Positions 42,458-54,824 of a stretch of 64,000 nucleotides of DNA are shown here, one piece after another (position 1 is the first letter of the stretch; the number at the start of each line of letters is the position of its first letter). The translations under genes were made by a program, and so were the position numbers. The stretch is taken from the NCBI RefSeq assembly GCF_910589235.1, contig NC_060955.1:19429903-19493902 (forward strand), written 5' to 3'. Under the pieces are notes generated by a model. That model saw only the letters and a program-made list of their open reading frames with translations. It was not told where the DNA came from and ran no database searches. This DNA is from Vespa crabro (Eukaryota > Arthropoda > Insecta > Hymenoptera > Vespidae).

Positions 42458-45201
42458 TTGTACGTAGGCGGATGCATAAAGAACACAATAGCTTGAGAAA
42501 CAGGAAGGTCGCACCCAAGAAAATCGTAGTTAGTGAATAAGAAAAATCTAGCAGAAATTTACATTCTTTTATTAATATATTGAAAAGTGAAATTATATTA
42601 AAGAAGTACGATAAGCGGAAACAATCTTTGTCAAACATCAACTTGTGAACTCTTTATACTCATTGAATTCATGCAATTTACAATTATTCATAATCAGAAA
42701 GATTATGTTTAGAAATGGTTCGTATTAATTTATCATACATTTTTTATTAACCATCGCATAAAAGTAATTTATCACGATGATGCGTCAGATTTGTACATTG
42801 AAAATGTTTCGAGTTAAAGGCAAATAATGTAAAGAAGTATACTCGATAATATAGTTCGAGCTTTTTCATTGTCACGTACGTATGCATTTATTTATATACC
42901 CACACCCATCGGATTTGACCATAGAAAAATACATATTCTAATCGCGATTTTATTTTCACTTTACCGTAAAAAAAAAAAAAAAAAGAAAAAAAGATTTATC
43001 ACCGTTCGGAACGAGGTCAAATACTTGTGGCCAATTTCGTTCGAAGACGTGATCTCGCTTAAAATCGTGACAAAAAGTGGGATCGAGAATCGAGAATGAA
43101 CTTTCGATCGAACATCACTAGAAAGAAGTATCGTATTTGAACCATCTTATATATCGACAAAGTAGAAAGACAGAGATAAAGAGAAAGAGAGAGGATCGGT
43201 AGGATTTCACTGACCTAAAAAAGCACCAATACGCTTGTAAAACCTATCGGTCGATTAAATGTATAAGATAGATTATATACATATATTTTATCTCTATAGG
43301 GAGAAAATATTGCAATCTTTGTATAAAAAAAAAAAAAAAAAAAAAAGTAAAAAAAGTAAAAAAAGTAAAAAAAGTATCGATCTCGTACCTTCCCAAAGTG
43401 TCCTTCGAGAAATCCTCAACGACGGTAACGGCCGATGACGTCACGACGACCATGGTTGAAAAAACAATATCCCATATCTCGAGAAAGTAGAAATGTTCAC
43501 GAATCAATATTCACCGGACGCAATCCCTTTCAAAGGGTTTTTATCAACGAATCAATTCATCAACAAAATACACTAATTAAAGCATCGTAACGCTAATGAG
43601 GATATATTAATAAAGACGATGATTTAAAACGAGGAGTATACACAAAGAAGTATGGGTCTCTGGCATTTTATAATATTCATCGATTTCTCAAAGATCCCAG
43701 GTCAGTAACAAGTAATCAGCACTACTTCATTTCGTTCTTTCAATAATTGCGTATCATTTCCTAATTACGTAAATGACCTTACAACTATAGTGTATTATCG
43801 AGCGCTTTTCCGATACAATGCAGAAAATAGAATGAAATTCTTTTTTTTTTTTTTTTAGATACTCTCTCACACACATTTCACGGATCTTATGAAAGAAATT
43901 TTAAAATGATTGAGTTAAAGTTCTCGAGAAGAAATCCAAAAAATTCGAACTACCATCTAATCTCCCGTCAAATACGAACAACACTTCGATATCAAACACT
44001 ATTCCCGTAATAATCACGTTTCTTTTTAACCATTGTCCTTTTTCGTGTTCCTCTTATCGAAAAAAAGAAGTGAAAAGAAAAAAGAAACGAACAAAAAAAA
44101 AAACAAAAAAAAAAACAAAAAAAAAAGAAAAAAAAAAGAAACGAAAACAAAAAGTAACGAACGGAAAAGAATAGAACTCGTGAAAGAAAATCAATACGTA
44201 TTAACGGATTAACACTAGCCTTCGCTTTTCTTTTTATTTACTTTTTTATTTTCTTATTTCGATGTCTCAACGGAGTACCGGCAACTCTTCTTTTCGTGTC
44301 GAAGAGAAGAGGCAGAAGGTCCGACTGAAGAAGCAAGCTACCAGTGCTCGTTCGTGTTCGACCAAGGCACATTCACCTTGGCTTTGCCACGCACCTGCAT
44401 GTACATGCACGACCGACTGAGAGTGTATACATTCTCCCAACGGAGAGTGGAACCGTACGTAATTCGTTCGAGAAAGAGATAGAAAGAGAGAAAATGTGGT
44501 CGCAAACGTGCACGACTCCTGTCCACGAGAACGTCCTGTGGCTTACTATCACCACCATTCCAATACAACGCCACGACGAATGCTTTTACCCTCGCGCACA
44601 TATAAACATATACATACATATATTCATAAGCACGAACGAACGCGAGTTTCTCCGACGTGTTCTCAAGGTAACCTTGATCTTGAATCTCCAATAACGACTC
44701 GATGAATCTCTCCTTTTGTCCTTTAGATACATTTAAATAGGAAGAAATACGTATTTATCTATATACGTATATATATATATATCCGTATAAAAGTCATAGT
44801 ATAGATTTAAGTAATGTATAATATTAATAAAATAATTAATCGACGAATGATCGTAATTAATATCATCGCTTGAATATATAATGATTAAAAAATTAGTTCT
44901 TCTTTTTCTTTTCTTTTCTTTTTTTGCTTCTTGTTATTTGTATCCTTATTTCTCAAATCGTCTTATTAACTAATCAAGAACTCCTCAAACTAACGCGCGG
45001 TACTTAACACGAGTGGAAAGAGTAATCAAAAGGTCGTTAATCTCGGTAATGAGAGCGCGCTCGTTGACGGGCCTTTAAATGCAATTACAATATGCTCTAT
45101 ATAGTCACACTCTAAATACGATGAGGTTCACCGTTTATTCATTGTCTATCGTCCCGCCGAGTGATAATTTAGAACATTTTACGAGGGAAATAAGTTGTGT
45201 T

Positions 45202-45206
<5 letters not shown>

Positions 45207-45267
<61 letters not shown>
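45207..45267. repeat. (GA)30 microsatellite
   Basis: Perfect GA dinucleotide run. Confidence 0.97.
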
Positions 45268-45270
<3 letters not shown>

Positions 45271-46849
45271 AAATGAGTTAAGATTTAACCGGTGGTGACT
45301 TGATACGTATATAATTTTTTCTTTTTTTTTTCATTTCCTTTTTTTTCATTTCCTTTTAAATAAGACAAAAGCAAATCATTATAATCGTTCATGGTTGATG
45401 AACAACTGTAGATCGATTAAATAACGATCGAAAGTTATCTCTCTTAATGTGATATTTACTAATTAATTGAATAATCTTAAAGAGATTATCAGTGTGTTAA
45501 CTTAACAAGTTGAATAAAAACTCGATAGACAGGATACATTTGTACGTGTCAATGATTGTAGAACTACTCTCGATCTTCGTGAAACGATAACATCTCAATT
45601 AAGGTGTATATTCGTACCAGACATACACGCTAATCGCCTTAGTCCATTGATCGTTCGAACGTTCCTTACTCCTTTTTGTAATGACAACATCGAAGGATTC
45701 CTGCTATATTTCTTCTAGATAAACATAATATATGTATAAACATAAATGTATCTAATAAAGATATATACATCTTATTTCTCGCTAATAAGAATTGATATAA
45801 CGAAACGTTTAATTGAAACTTCGATCAATTACTCGTTTCAATAAAAGACATTTTTCTTTTGCTTTGTTTTGTTTTGTGTTTTTTTTCTTTTTTTCTTTTT
45901 TTCTTTTTTTTTTTTTGGAAAAATCCATCTTTCCAATTCGGATTGATCAATGAAATTGTAAACATCTGTCTAATTAACGTTCTAGTACCATCATGGCAGA
46001 TTTTTCAAACTGTGATGGAAGCTAACGGTACTGCGTCAGATAGAAGGAGCGTAAAAAAAAAAAAAAAAAAAAAAAAAAAAGAAACGAGAAGTACATTTTG
46101 AAAAGCCAATGCGCTTTTGAATTCGAGCTTATCCAAAGCTCTCTACAAGCCCTCTCTACTTGTGTCTCGAAATAAAAAAAAAAAAAAAAAGAAAGAAAGA
46201 AAAAAAAACAAAGAGAGAAAGAAAACGGGAAAAAAGATAAACAAACAAACAAACAAACTAAAAAAAGGAAAAGAGAAAAAGAAAATTCGTATAGACTCCG
46301 TCGTTAATTAGCGCACACAGTGAATGTTCATACGGTGTAGATCTAAAAAAGAAGAAAAAAAGAAAAAAAAAAAAGAGAGAGAGAAAGAAAAAGAAGAAAC
46401 TAACAAGAGCGTTACGAGGACATTTTTCTCTTTCTTTCTCGTCTATCCAAGTTCGTCGATGTATTATATATATTCGTAATATGTATCTGCGTGCTACATG
46501 CCAACTATGTGAAACCTAGAACGTATCACCGGTCGTATTAACATAAAATCCTAATTAAACGAGTCTAATCCAACTCTAGTCGAAATTATTCGAATACTTT
46601 CAAGAATTTTGCAATCGATTCCAAGTATAGTTCTGGTATAAAGTCGTAGCCATAGTATAGTACTCAATATTATATCAGAACGATTTTATGCTAACGCCGC
46701 CGAGCCCCGACGTTCCACGAAATATTGAACGTGTCTTCCGATTTAAGCGACGAACTTCCGTCACGACAACCTAAGCTCGTTTTGTCGTACATAAATACTT
46801 GGAACAATAAATTCAAACGGACGATTATTGAATCGATTCTTTTTTTCTT

Positions 46850-46853
<4 letters not shown>

Positions 46854-46913
<60 letters not shown>
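46854..46913. repeat. (TC)n microsatellite, about 30 units
   Basis: Perfect TC dinucleotide run, the complement type of the GA array 1.6 kb away. Confidence 0.97.
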
Positions 46914-46916
<3 letters not shown>

Positions 46917-47543
46917 GATATAATATACAATTGATTTTAATTAACAAGTACTATTAATCAAAAATCGAATGATGAAAATGATTAAGGGCTAAAAAAACAA
47001 ATCGCGGTCGACGACCACTCAGAACATATGTTCGATGCAACGTCAGTAAACGTATAAGAAAAAATAACGGTACGAGCGATGTCCAAACTGGTTTCCAAAG
47101 TATATCTCTTAGGGTACTTAAATTCAACTTTTTAATTACAAATAAAACATTTTGCTTGTCCAATTAGTCACGGTCATCTTTCATACGATCGAAATCAATG
47201 GAAATTAGTTATTATAATAGATAAGATGTTTGATTTGATATCTTTTTTCTTCCCTTTTTTCTTTTTTTTTGTTTTTTTTTTCCTGAACTTATTAACACAC
47301 TGCTACTGATTATTTTAAAATCTTTCTCCAATGTCAACTTTAGAAACGTGCAGTTTCTCTTTCACGATGCGTGTGAGAGACGTACGACGGCCATAATATG
47401 CGTTTAGGCCTCGTGCTGCGCACGTGTGTGAAACCAGTTTCACGTGAAATCCCTTAAGGCTTTAAACGAACGAACGATGCGTTACTTCCCATAAAGGAAA
47501 CATCGAATTTTCGCACTAATGTAAAACGTCGGCTTTGCGATCT

Positions 47544-47578
<35 letters not shown>

Positions 47579-47707
47579 GCAACGCCAATGCGATTAACAC
47601 GTGCGCGTAGTCCTTCGTTCCCTTCTTTTTTTCTTCCTTCCCTTTTTAAATTTTATCAACTTTTTAGACATCGATGTCTACCAACATAGATACATGTTTT
47701 ATTATAA

Positions 47708-47740
<33 letters not shown>

Positions 47741-47890
47741 GTTCCATTATAAAGTAATAAATTTTTCTTATATTTTCAATAAAAAATCGAATCGAAAAAT
47801 CTTCATAAAAATTTTATAAATAATTTATAAAATTATAGTATACTCGTTCAATACTTTCTTTATGATTTTCATAATAAAAAATTATCATTA

Positions 47891-47896
<6 letters not shown>

Positions 47897-47946
<50 letters not shown>
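47897..47946. repeat. (TA)n microsatellite
   Basis: About 25 TA units in AT-rich DNA. Confidence 0.95.
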
Positions 47947-47952
<6 letters not shown>

Positions 47953-48353
47953 TAATATCGAAATATGGAAGTAATCGTAATAGAATATCGAAACCGATCA
48001 CTGTTATATAGCCCGAGTTGTCATATAATCTCTATTATTATACAAGTAATCAATGTAAATGACTTATCGTTAAATATAATCATAAAAATTGATTTAATAT
48101 TTGGTTACAATTGAATATATAGATTCTTTTGTTATAACGTAGAAAGTCGTTCATATCTACGATAAAAATTGTTTAGACTTTAAAAGTGAGGTTAAACTAA
48201 AAAAATTATGCTCGAGTAGTATAAATATTTATGAAGAATAAATATATTAGAGAAATAGCAGAATACGAAAGTAATGTTTTATCAAATTCGTTGAATCTCT
48301 AACAAAGCATTTCAAACGATTACAATTTCGTAGACGACATCGTTCAAATACGA

Positions 48354-48356
<3 letters not shown>

Positions 48357-48412
<56 letters not shown>
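48357..48412. repeat. (TA)n microsatellite
   Basis: About 28 TA units, 0.4 kb downstream (minus strand) of the candidate WDR47 first exon. Confidence 0.95.
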
Positions 48413-48416
<4 letters not shown>

Positions 48417-48794
48417 TAACGTACGTAAGTACGTCGAATATTTTCGTTTTAGACGAATCTTGACTGAAAGATTTCGTAGAGTACGAGGAGAGTCTGTAAT
48501 TTCGCTCGATCAAGCGAGAGGTCGAGTTGTAATTGGGTGCAATTCGTGATAAAAATAAACATCGCGAGTTGACAGCCGCTCTCGTATAACAGGGTGGCAC
48601 GAACGTGCGTAGGAGATGATCGTTCGTCAGCCTCGCTAGAGAGACATCGAGCGAACTAGAAGAGTTCGGAACGAACGAACGAACGTATCGCATATTTCCC
48701 GCCAATCGATCACTTCCATGCGAATACATATGACTCGCTTGGCTTCGAAATTATGTAACTATTGTTGCACAACTCGTAAATAAAGGCTACTTAC

Positions 48795-48920
48795 CGCTGA
48801 TCGAGGCGAAAAACGTCAGAATCGCGCGCACACACAAACACACGCGTTACACCTCGGACGTCTTACGGCAGACTGCCGTTCAGAGGCGCTGCTCTCAGTT
48901 GCGCCATATTGGATCGATCC
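48795..48920 (-). promoter_or_regulatory. candidate non-coding first exon and promoter of WDR47
   Basis: A CpG-rich, repeat-free block ends on the minus strand in a near-perfect donor, CAGCG|GTAAGTAG. Upstream in the same block is CCAATATGGCGC, which resembles the downstream promoter/YY1-type ATGGCG element, followed by an AACTGAG stretch. It lies 1.1 kb downstream of the hiw stop codon. The next acceptor with a coding exon on this strand is WDR47 at 31293. The 126-nt extent is approximate because no start site can be proven. It could belong to an unseen transcript instead. Confidence 0.4.
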
Positions 48921-48929
48921 GATTGGAAT

Positions 48930-50034
48930 AAGTAACGCGGGATATTCAAAAGGTGCGTAAAGGTTGTGATGAGATAGGGGAATCGATAAAATTCAAAACA
49001 CCTTGATCATTTCATTCGTTCGATTGTTTAATTCACGTAAGATCGAAACAAAAATTTTAACATAGCGTTTACTTGCGTATTAGCAAATTTGCATGAGACG
49101 GTTCATTTTCGTATAATATTTTGTAATAATAATCAATTTTTATCATGAACGCATGCAATATAAATAGTTACATCGAAAATATTTTTAAATAATTAGAACA
49201 CACTAGGATATTATAATTTTATGTAAAAATAAAAAAAGAAACGAGATTCTTAAAGCACGGGAATATTACGAGTATTTTCGATATTGCGAGTTTCTCTTTC
49301 TTTTTTTTTTCTTTTTTCTTTTTCTTTTTCTTTTTTTTTTTCTTTTTTGATCACTATTAGCATCTTATACGGTGAACAATTCTTAAAATATACATTTTTT
49401 TTTTTTACGTACGATCATTTTATTACCTATCATTTTATTAAGATTATCCCTGTGGCGATAATCAATTAGTTTTTAAATAAGTTTGAGAGTTAAATTATTT
49501 TACTTTAAACGCTTATCCTAGAACACTTTACGAAAATTGATTATATTTTGTGTGCCTATGCCAATCCATCTTCTTATTTTATATGGAAGTTTGGTTTTCG
49601 AGCACATTTACTTTCCTTCTCTCTTATGATTCTTTACATATAATTCTCCTAAGGTAATTGATAAAAACGGCTTATGCGATTCTTAACAATGTTATAGATC
49701 CGCGCATTATTAGATTTTCACTTACAACAGAATCTATTTAATTAGTTTCTATACGGTACTATAAGTACCGACAATTCCACTTTTATGATAGTTATAAAAT
49801 CTTGTAAAGAAAGCTTAAGTTACTCCTCCACAAATATTACCGTTGTGACACATGGTCATTCAAGATATCGTGCGACTTTAAATATTCTACGAGAAATACA
49901 TTTATATCAAATGGTATATTCTCTTACTCATTAAGCATTATCCATAAATTAATAAAATTCATGAAGACCGACAAAGCGTTACCAGCACTTTACCGGTATA
50001 GATAATTATGTGCTATTATTATCTCCTTGAAAGC
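48930..50034. other. intergenic stretch and hiw 3' UTR
   Basis: No coding sequence. On the minus strand it is the 3' UTR of hiw; candidate poly(A) signals are plus-strand TTTAAT at 49737-49742 and TTTATT motifs near 49418-49441. It also holds pyrimidine runs at about 49290-49345. Confidence 0.6.
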
Positions 50035-50150
50035 TTAAAATGTATGCGCATTGCGACAGATACCACAACCCAAAGCGAATTCTTCGCCGGTTGGTGGATG
50101 TTTCACGTGTAATGGACATTCATCTCCTTCAAGCTGCTTAGCTTTAGGTC
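50035..50150 (-). CDS. hiw: hiw last exon
   Basis: This 116-nt exon includes TAA at 50035-50037. It encodes KQLEGDECPLHVKHPPTGEE and ends CGICRNAHTF, the invariant C-terminus of the family. Confidence 0.95.
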
Positions 50151-51517
50151 CTTCGACAAATATTCATTATTTTTAATATAAAGAAAATTAAAAAAAAAAT
50201 ATATATATATATAATTTACAACAAATTTTAAATTCAAATACCTGCAGGACATGAAGGCAGCTCGCTCTTTGGAATGGTGGTGACTCTTTGAAAGTCGTCG
50301 TGGCAGGGGTTACAGAAGTGGGTAGTTCCAAAGCAAAAGAAGACTGCCACTGAGCAACAATATCGACATTTATACTCTAGGAAGTCTGCCCCGTGCTTCG
50401 GACACATCTGAGCCCTTGCCACGTCGCTGCACCCTCCGCAAACCAGCTCTGTGGGATCGAAAGATTCCCCGCCTAGCTGAGCATCACATCTTGCTTCACC
50501 ACCATAATAGGCCTTCTGACATTTGTAACAAACATAATATGCGTATCTTTCCATGGCATATGCTGCTGGATCCTGATAACGTCCACCTGGTGCAAATGCT
50601 GCTTCCACCCTAAACGATACAGAATTACGTATATATAATATAGCAATAATTTTTGAGAAAAGTATATTAGCTTATAGTGAAAAAAAAAAAAAGAAACAAT
50701 GCATACTTATGTAATCCTTCGTACTCTAATCGCATTAAAGCTTTTCTTTTAACATCCTCGTAAAGTTCTTTGATGCTAGCCAATTGTTCGGCTAACATTG
50801 GATGTATCATTGGTACCTTGCATATAGGACAAAGTGAAAATCCAAATGTTATCCTTGGTCCAACCCATCTTTTTATTAATACGCTTCGGCAGCAATGTAA
50901 ATGGAATACATGACCACACTGTAACTGTATCGCTGGTGCACAAGATAAAGCTTCAGTAAAGCAAATCATACACATATCATCGGCATCTTGTTTAAGATCA
51001 TTATCTGCCGAACATCTGTGTAAACATGGTAAGCAAGTTTTTTCATTTTTAACTCCACCGCAAATATGACCGCAAGGATGAACCTTGTTACATGCGTTTT
51101 TCGCATGCTCTTGACAATCATGATCGGCACAAATATTTCCTATTGCTAATAAACCTGTGTTTCCGGTGGTGCCGCAGAATCGACACATACCGGAAGTAAC
51201 TCCAACAGGCTTCCTTGGTGAACCATCTCGAAATTCTATTAATGCTTTCAATGTTCTACTATCCGCTAATGCTAGTATCCAAAAAAGTTTTGTTCTTCCG
51301 CATCCCTCATGTAAATCCACTCGAATAGCTTCCTCCTCTTCTTTACAGACCTGTCTAATGTGCATCCTTGTCCTTCGATGAAGATGCAAAACTCGATCGC
51401 ATTCAGCGCACAAATTTCCACATTCATTACATTGAATAATAGCTGTCGTCTCGCCGTCATCGTGATTACTACATGTTGGCTAATAAGTTTAAAAAAATAT
51501 TTTAATATATACAATTA

Positions 51518-51563
<46 letters not shown>

Positions 51564-54500
51564 ATATTTCGAAATATACGTGTAAATAATTATGATGATA
51601 ATCATTTTGATTTTTAATATTCATTTGAAATCAGGTAAGTATGTGTAGGGGGAAAAAAAAGAAAATAAAAGTAAAAAGAAAAATAGTAATACTTATCTGA
51701 AGGTATGTGAAATAAATGAAAGAATTTTTAATTGGACTAACTCTGGGAGGCTGCGGTTGTCCTTCAGAAGCACTCCATTGTCCAGAGGATAATCTTTCCA
51801 CATGATCGGAATCTAAAACACATAAGGAAGAAAGAGCCAACCATAAAGTTGGAGTACGAAGACATTCTGTGGGTTCTCGACTTTTTTCACTCAGTCTTGT
51901 TAAATTTAAAATATTTTCAGCAATTGCTGCCTTTGTTATAGATGCCCATGCTTCTGATATCTTTCCCTATAAAAGGAATTATATAATATACTGATATATT
52001 TTTAACATTTCTTTACGATTATTATTTAGAAATTATTTAATCTATGCTTACAGATGCCATATCCTTCAAAAGTTGTATTATGACTTCTGCTAATTTTCGA
52101 GCCATACATCCTCTTAACCACCACCTTTCGCCAACAAAACTTTTTGGATGTATACTAGTTGCTAATGAAGCTGTCTGTAATGCTTTCCCATTATTCTCTT
52201 TTCCTTTTATTTTAACTTGTACGGTTAATGCTTTGGCGATGCAGCTTAAAAAGACATCAAGTATTCCAAGTGCATTATCGTCAAAATCTACCGACTGTGT
52301 AAAACCATTGTTGGCAACGGCTACTATACTGAAATCCGACGGTGGTAATCGTTCGATACCAACAACAGTAGCTAATGTCTCTGGTTTAATTACAGGCAAA
52401 ATTCTTCGCAAAAGAGATGTCACCTAGGAGAGGAAAACCAATGCAATAAGTTCTAAGTTATATTTAGATTGTACATAAAAAGTAAATTATAAATAACGAA
52501 GCATACTTGACGTTGCACTCTGGCAGATCCAGTATGTAATAGACTAAGTAAATCTTTCAAGAGACCATATTGATATGATAAATAATATTGTCCTACTGAA
52601 CTGCCACTTAATGCAAGAACCATCGAAAGCATTTCGAAACAATAAGTATCCGCTGTTTTTGGTAAATCACTATTATCACTTATTAAACTATTAGCAGGCG
52701 TTGGAGAACACAATAACGTTTCCCATTCCTCTCTTAAACGAACTGTTTCTTTTTGAATAGCTTGGACTATGTGAGTGCACACTTGTTTTTGTAAATGCGT
52801 CAATTTGCTCCTACTGAATAAAATTCCAACCATATGTTCTTTTAAATCATTGCTGACTTCTACATCTTCATTCGCGCCCTCTGTTTGTTCAGGTTGCTGC
52901 GGTTGTTCACCTTGTATAAGTTTTCCAAATACCTGAGATGTTATCAGACGAAAAACTTTCAATGTTTCTGTTTCACAGTTTTTCTGTTGAATCATTTGCG
53001 TACTTAATTGTTTCCCAATTTTTAATGATTCCCCTTTGATTTCTCCCAAAATTCGAATTTGACGAACGCGAAGGGAATTGTCTGGACCCTTTAATTCCAA
53101 CCCAATAACAACGTGGCGTGGATCTATAAAATTTAATTATTATATTATACGATTCGTTATAAACAAAAAATAAAATTATTATTGTTAAAACTTACCGGTA
53201 ATCGAACAATTTATCCATCCAACAGATCTACTTTCAATTTCTACAGTTCTCAATTTTATCATTTCATCGGCATTAATTCCCGATTGAAATACGACATTGG
53301 ATACTTTGTGCTAAAATAATATAATGCAATAATAAAATTTCTCGAATTAAATTATTAACAATTATGATAATATAATAAAACTCACTGTTAAATCACGGCA
53401 ATTATCAATATGAATATATATTATTCTTGGAAAGGAATGAGCCGCGCATACGATAGTTATAGTTTTAGTTTTATGTCGATCTTCGTCACCAGATTCCCAA
53501 AAAGTTTCGGTTGAACTGTCAGTCAAACTACCTATCATAGCTTGTCTACTGGATGCTTTAATTTTAATACCAGTTGTTAAATCTTTTAAAACTTCTACGC
53601 ATCCAGTAATCTGTTGTGAAGACATCGATTGGTGACTTTCGTTTATGCTCATAATAACATCCTCCTCTTCCTCCGATCGTGACAAAATTTTACTAATATT
53701 ACTAAAAACGTGACTTCTATGAAGAAACATATGATCTGCTGGCGTAAATCTAATAGCCCAGCATCTAATAGCAGCATGTTGTAATGGAGATCCTGTAAAT
53801 TTTTTTTGTTTAATATAAGCACGCATAAAAAAAAAATAAAAAAATAAAAAAATAAAAAAAAGAAAAAATTAAAAACATATCGAATATTAAAAACATACCT
53901 GGCGGTGGTAAAAGCATTAGATCAGCAATAGTTTGTAATAATGTATGAAATGCTGTTGGCAAAGGATTAACTGCTTCACCTGCTATTACTAAATCACCCA
54001 AAGGATGTTCACGTGTACCTGCCATATCCTTAAATCACGAAAAACGTTCAATAGATGATATTATTTTATAAAAATGATGTTAATTAATTTATTAATATTA
54101 ATTATATATACGTACATGATCATCCTTCTTTTCTACTCTATTATCTTCTTCAGTTTGTTCCGAAGTGTCGGGCGATATTACCGGTGTCAGCGATGAAACG
54201 AACCACCAAAGTAAATCATGTAAACAAATTGGTTGCGTTACACTTCGTAAAAGCCAATTTAAAGCTTGCATTGCATAAACTCTACATGCAGCTCGTCGTA
54301 AAGCTTGTTTCATCGCTATCTGTAGATGTTGTAAATTGTGTTGCTGAAGAACAAATAACATAACGGGTCTCATGAGAATTTCTATTCGATCGTTATTTGC
54401 TATTTCTGTTTGGCTCGTAGAAACTATTGCGGATTGGTCCATCGATGGAACTAATTTTTGAAGAGCAGCTGATGGATAACATAATAGTGATGAACCAGCA

Positions 54501-54761
54501 TCTATAATATACGATTACGTCTATTAAATATTTTCTTTAAGTAATAAAATCATTAATTTCAATTAAGCATTAAACGTGTTACCATTATTCATTTCACTGC
54601 TGCTATTGTTTCTTTTTCGCATCATTACGACTCTTCCATCGCTACTATTTCTAGCCCAGGGTGCACCCGTGGACATCGATACCGATCTATGGAATGTACC
54701 ACGATTTTTACCAGTTTCGTTATCGCTTTCGCTCACAGGACACTCCGATAATGGCTGAAAA

Positions 54762-54824
<63 letters not shown>

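Larger units (their letters stand above)
35112..48794. other. 13.7-kb stretch without recognisable coding sequence
   Basis: Reading all frames, I find only low-complexity or short frames. It holds (CTT)n at 40620-40657, (GGA)n at about 41640-41695, (TTAA)n at 42204-42236, (GTAAAAA)n near 43346-43377, (GA)30 at 45207-45267, (TC)n at 46854-46913, and (TA)n at 47709-47738, 47897-47946 and 48357-48412. CpG-rich patches at about 38.68-39.0 kb and 44.27-44.6 kb may be regulatory. On my model this is WDR47 first-intron DNA. Confidence 0.6.

Noticed and set aside
44338..44694. Overlapping 116-117-codon ORFs on both strands
   Set aside because: Open in three frames because of local composition; no splice partners, no domain. 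The CpG-rich patch may be regulatory instead.
48247..48729. 160-codon minus-strand ORF
   Set aside because: Contains a long translated (TA)n (alternating Tyr/Ile) and Ser/Arg-rich flanks; not a credible protein.
52044..52427. 127-codon plus-strand ORF opposite a hiw exon
   Set aside because: Antisense shadow of a conserved hiw coding exon.
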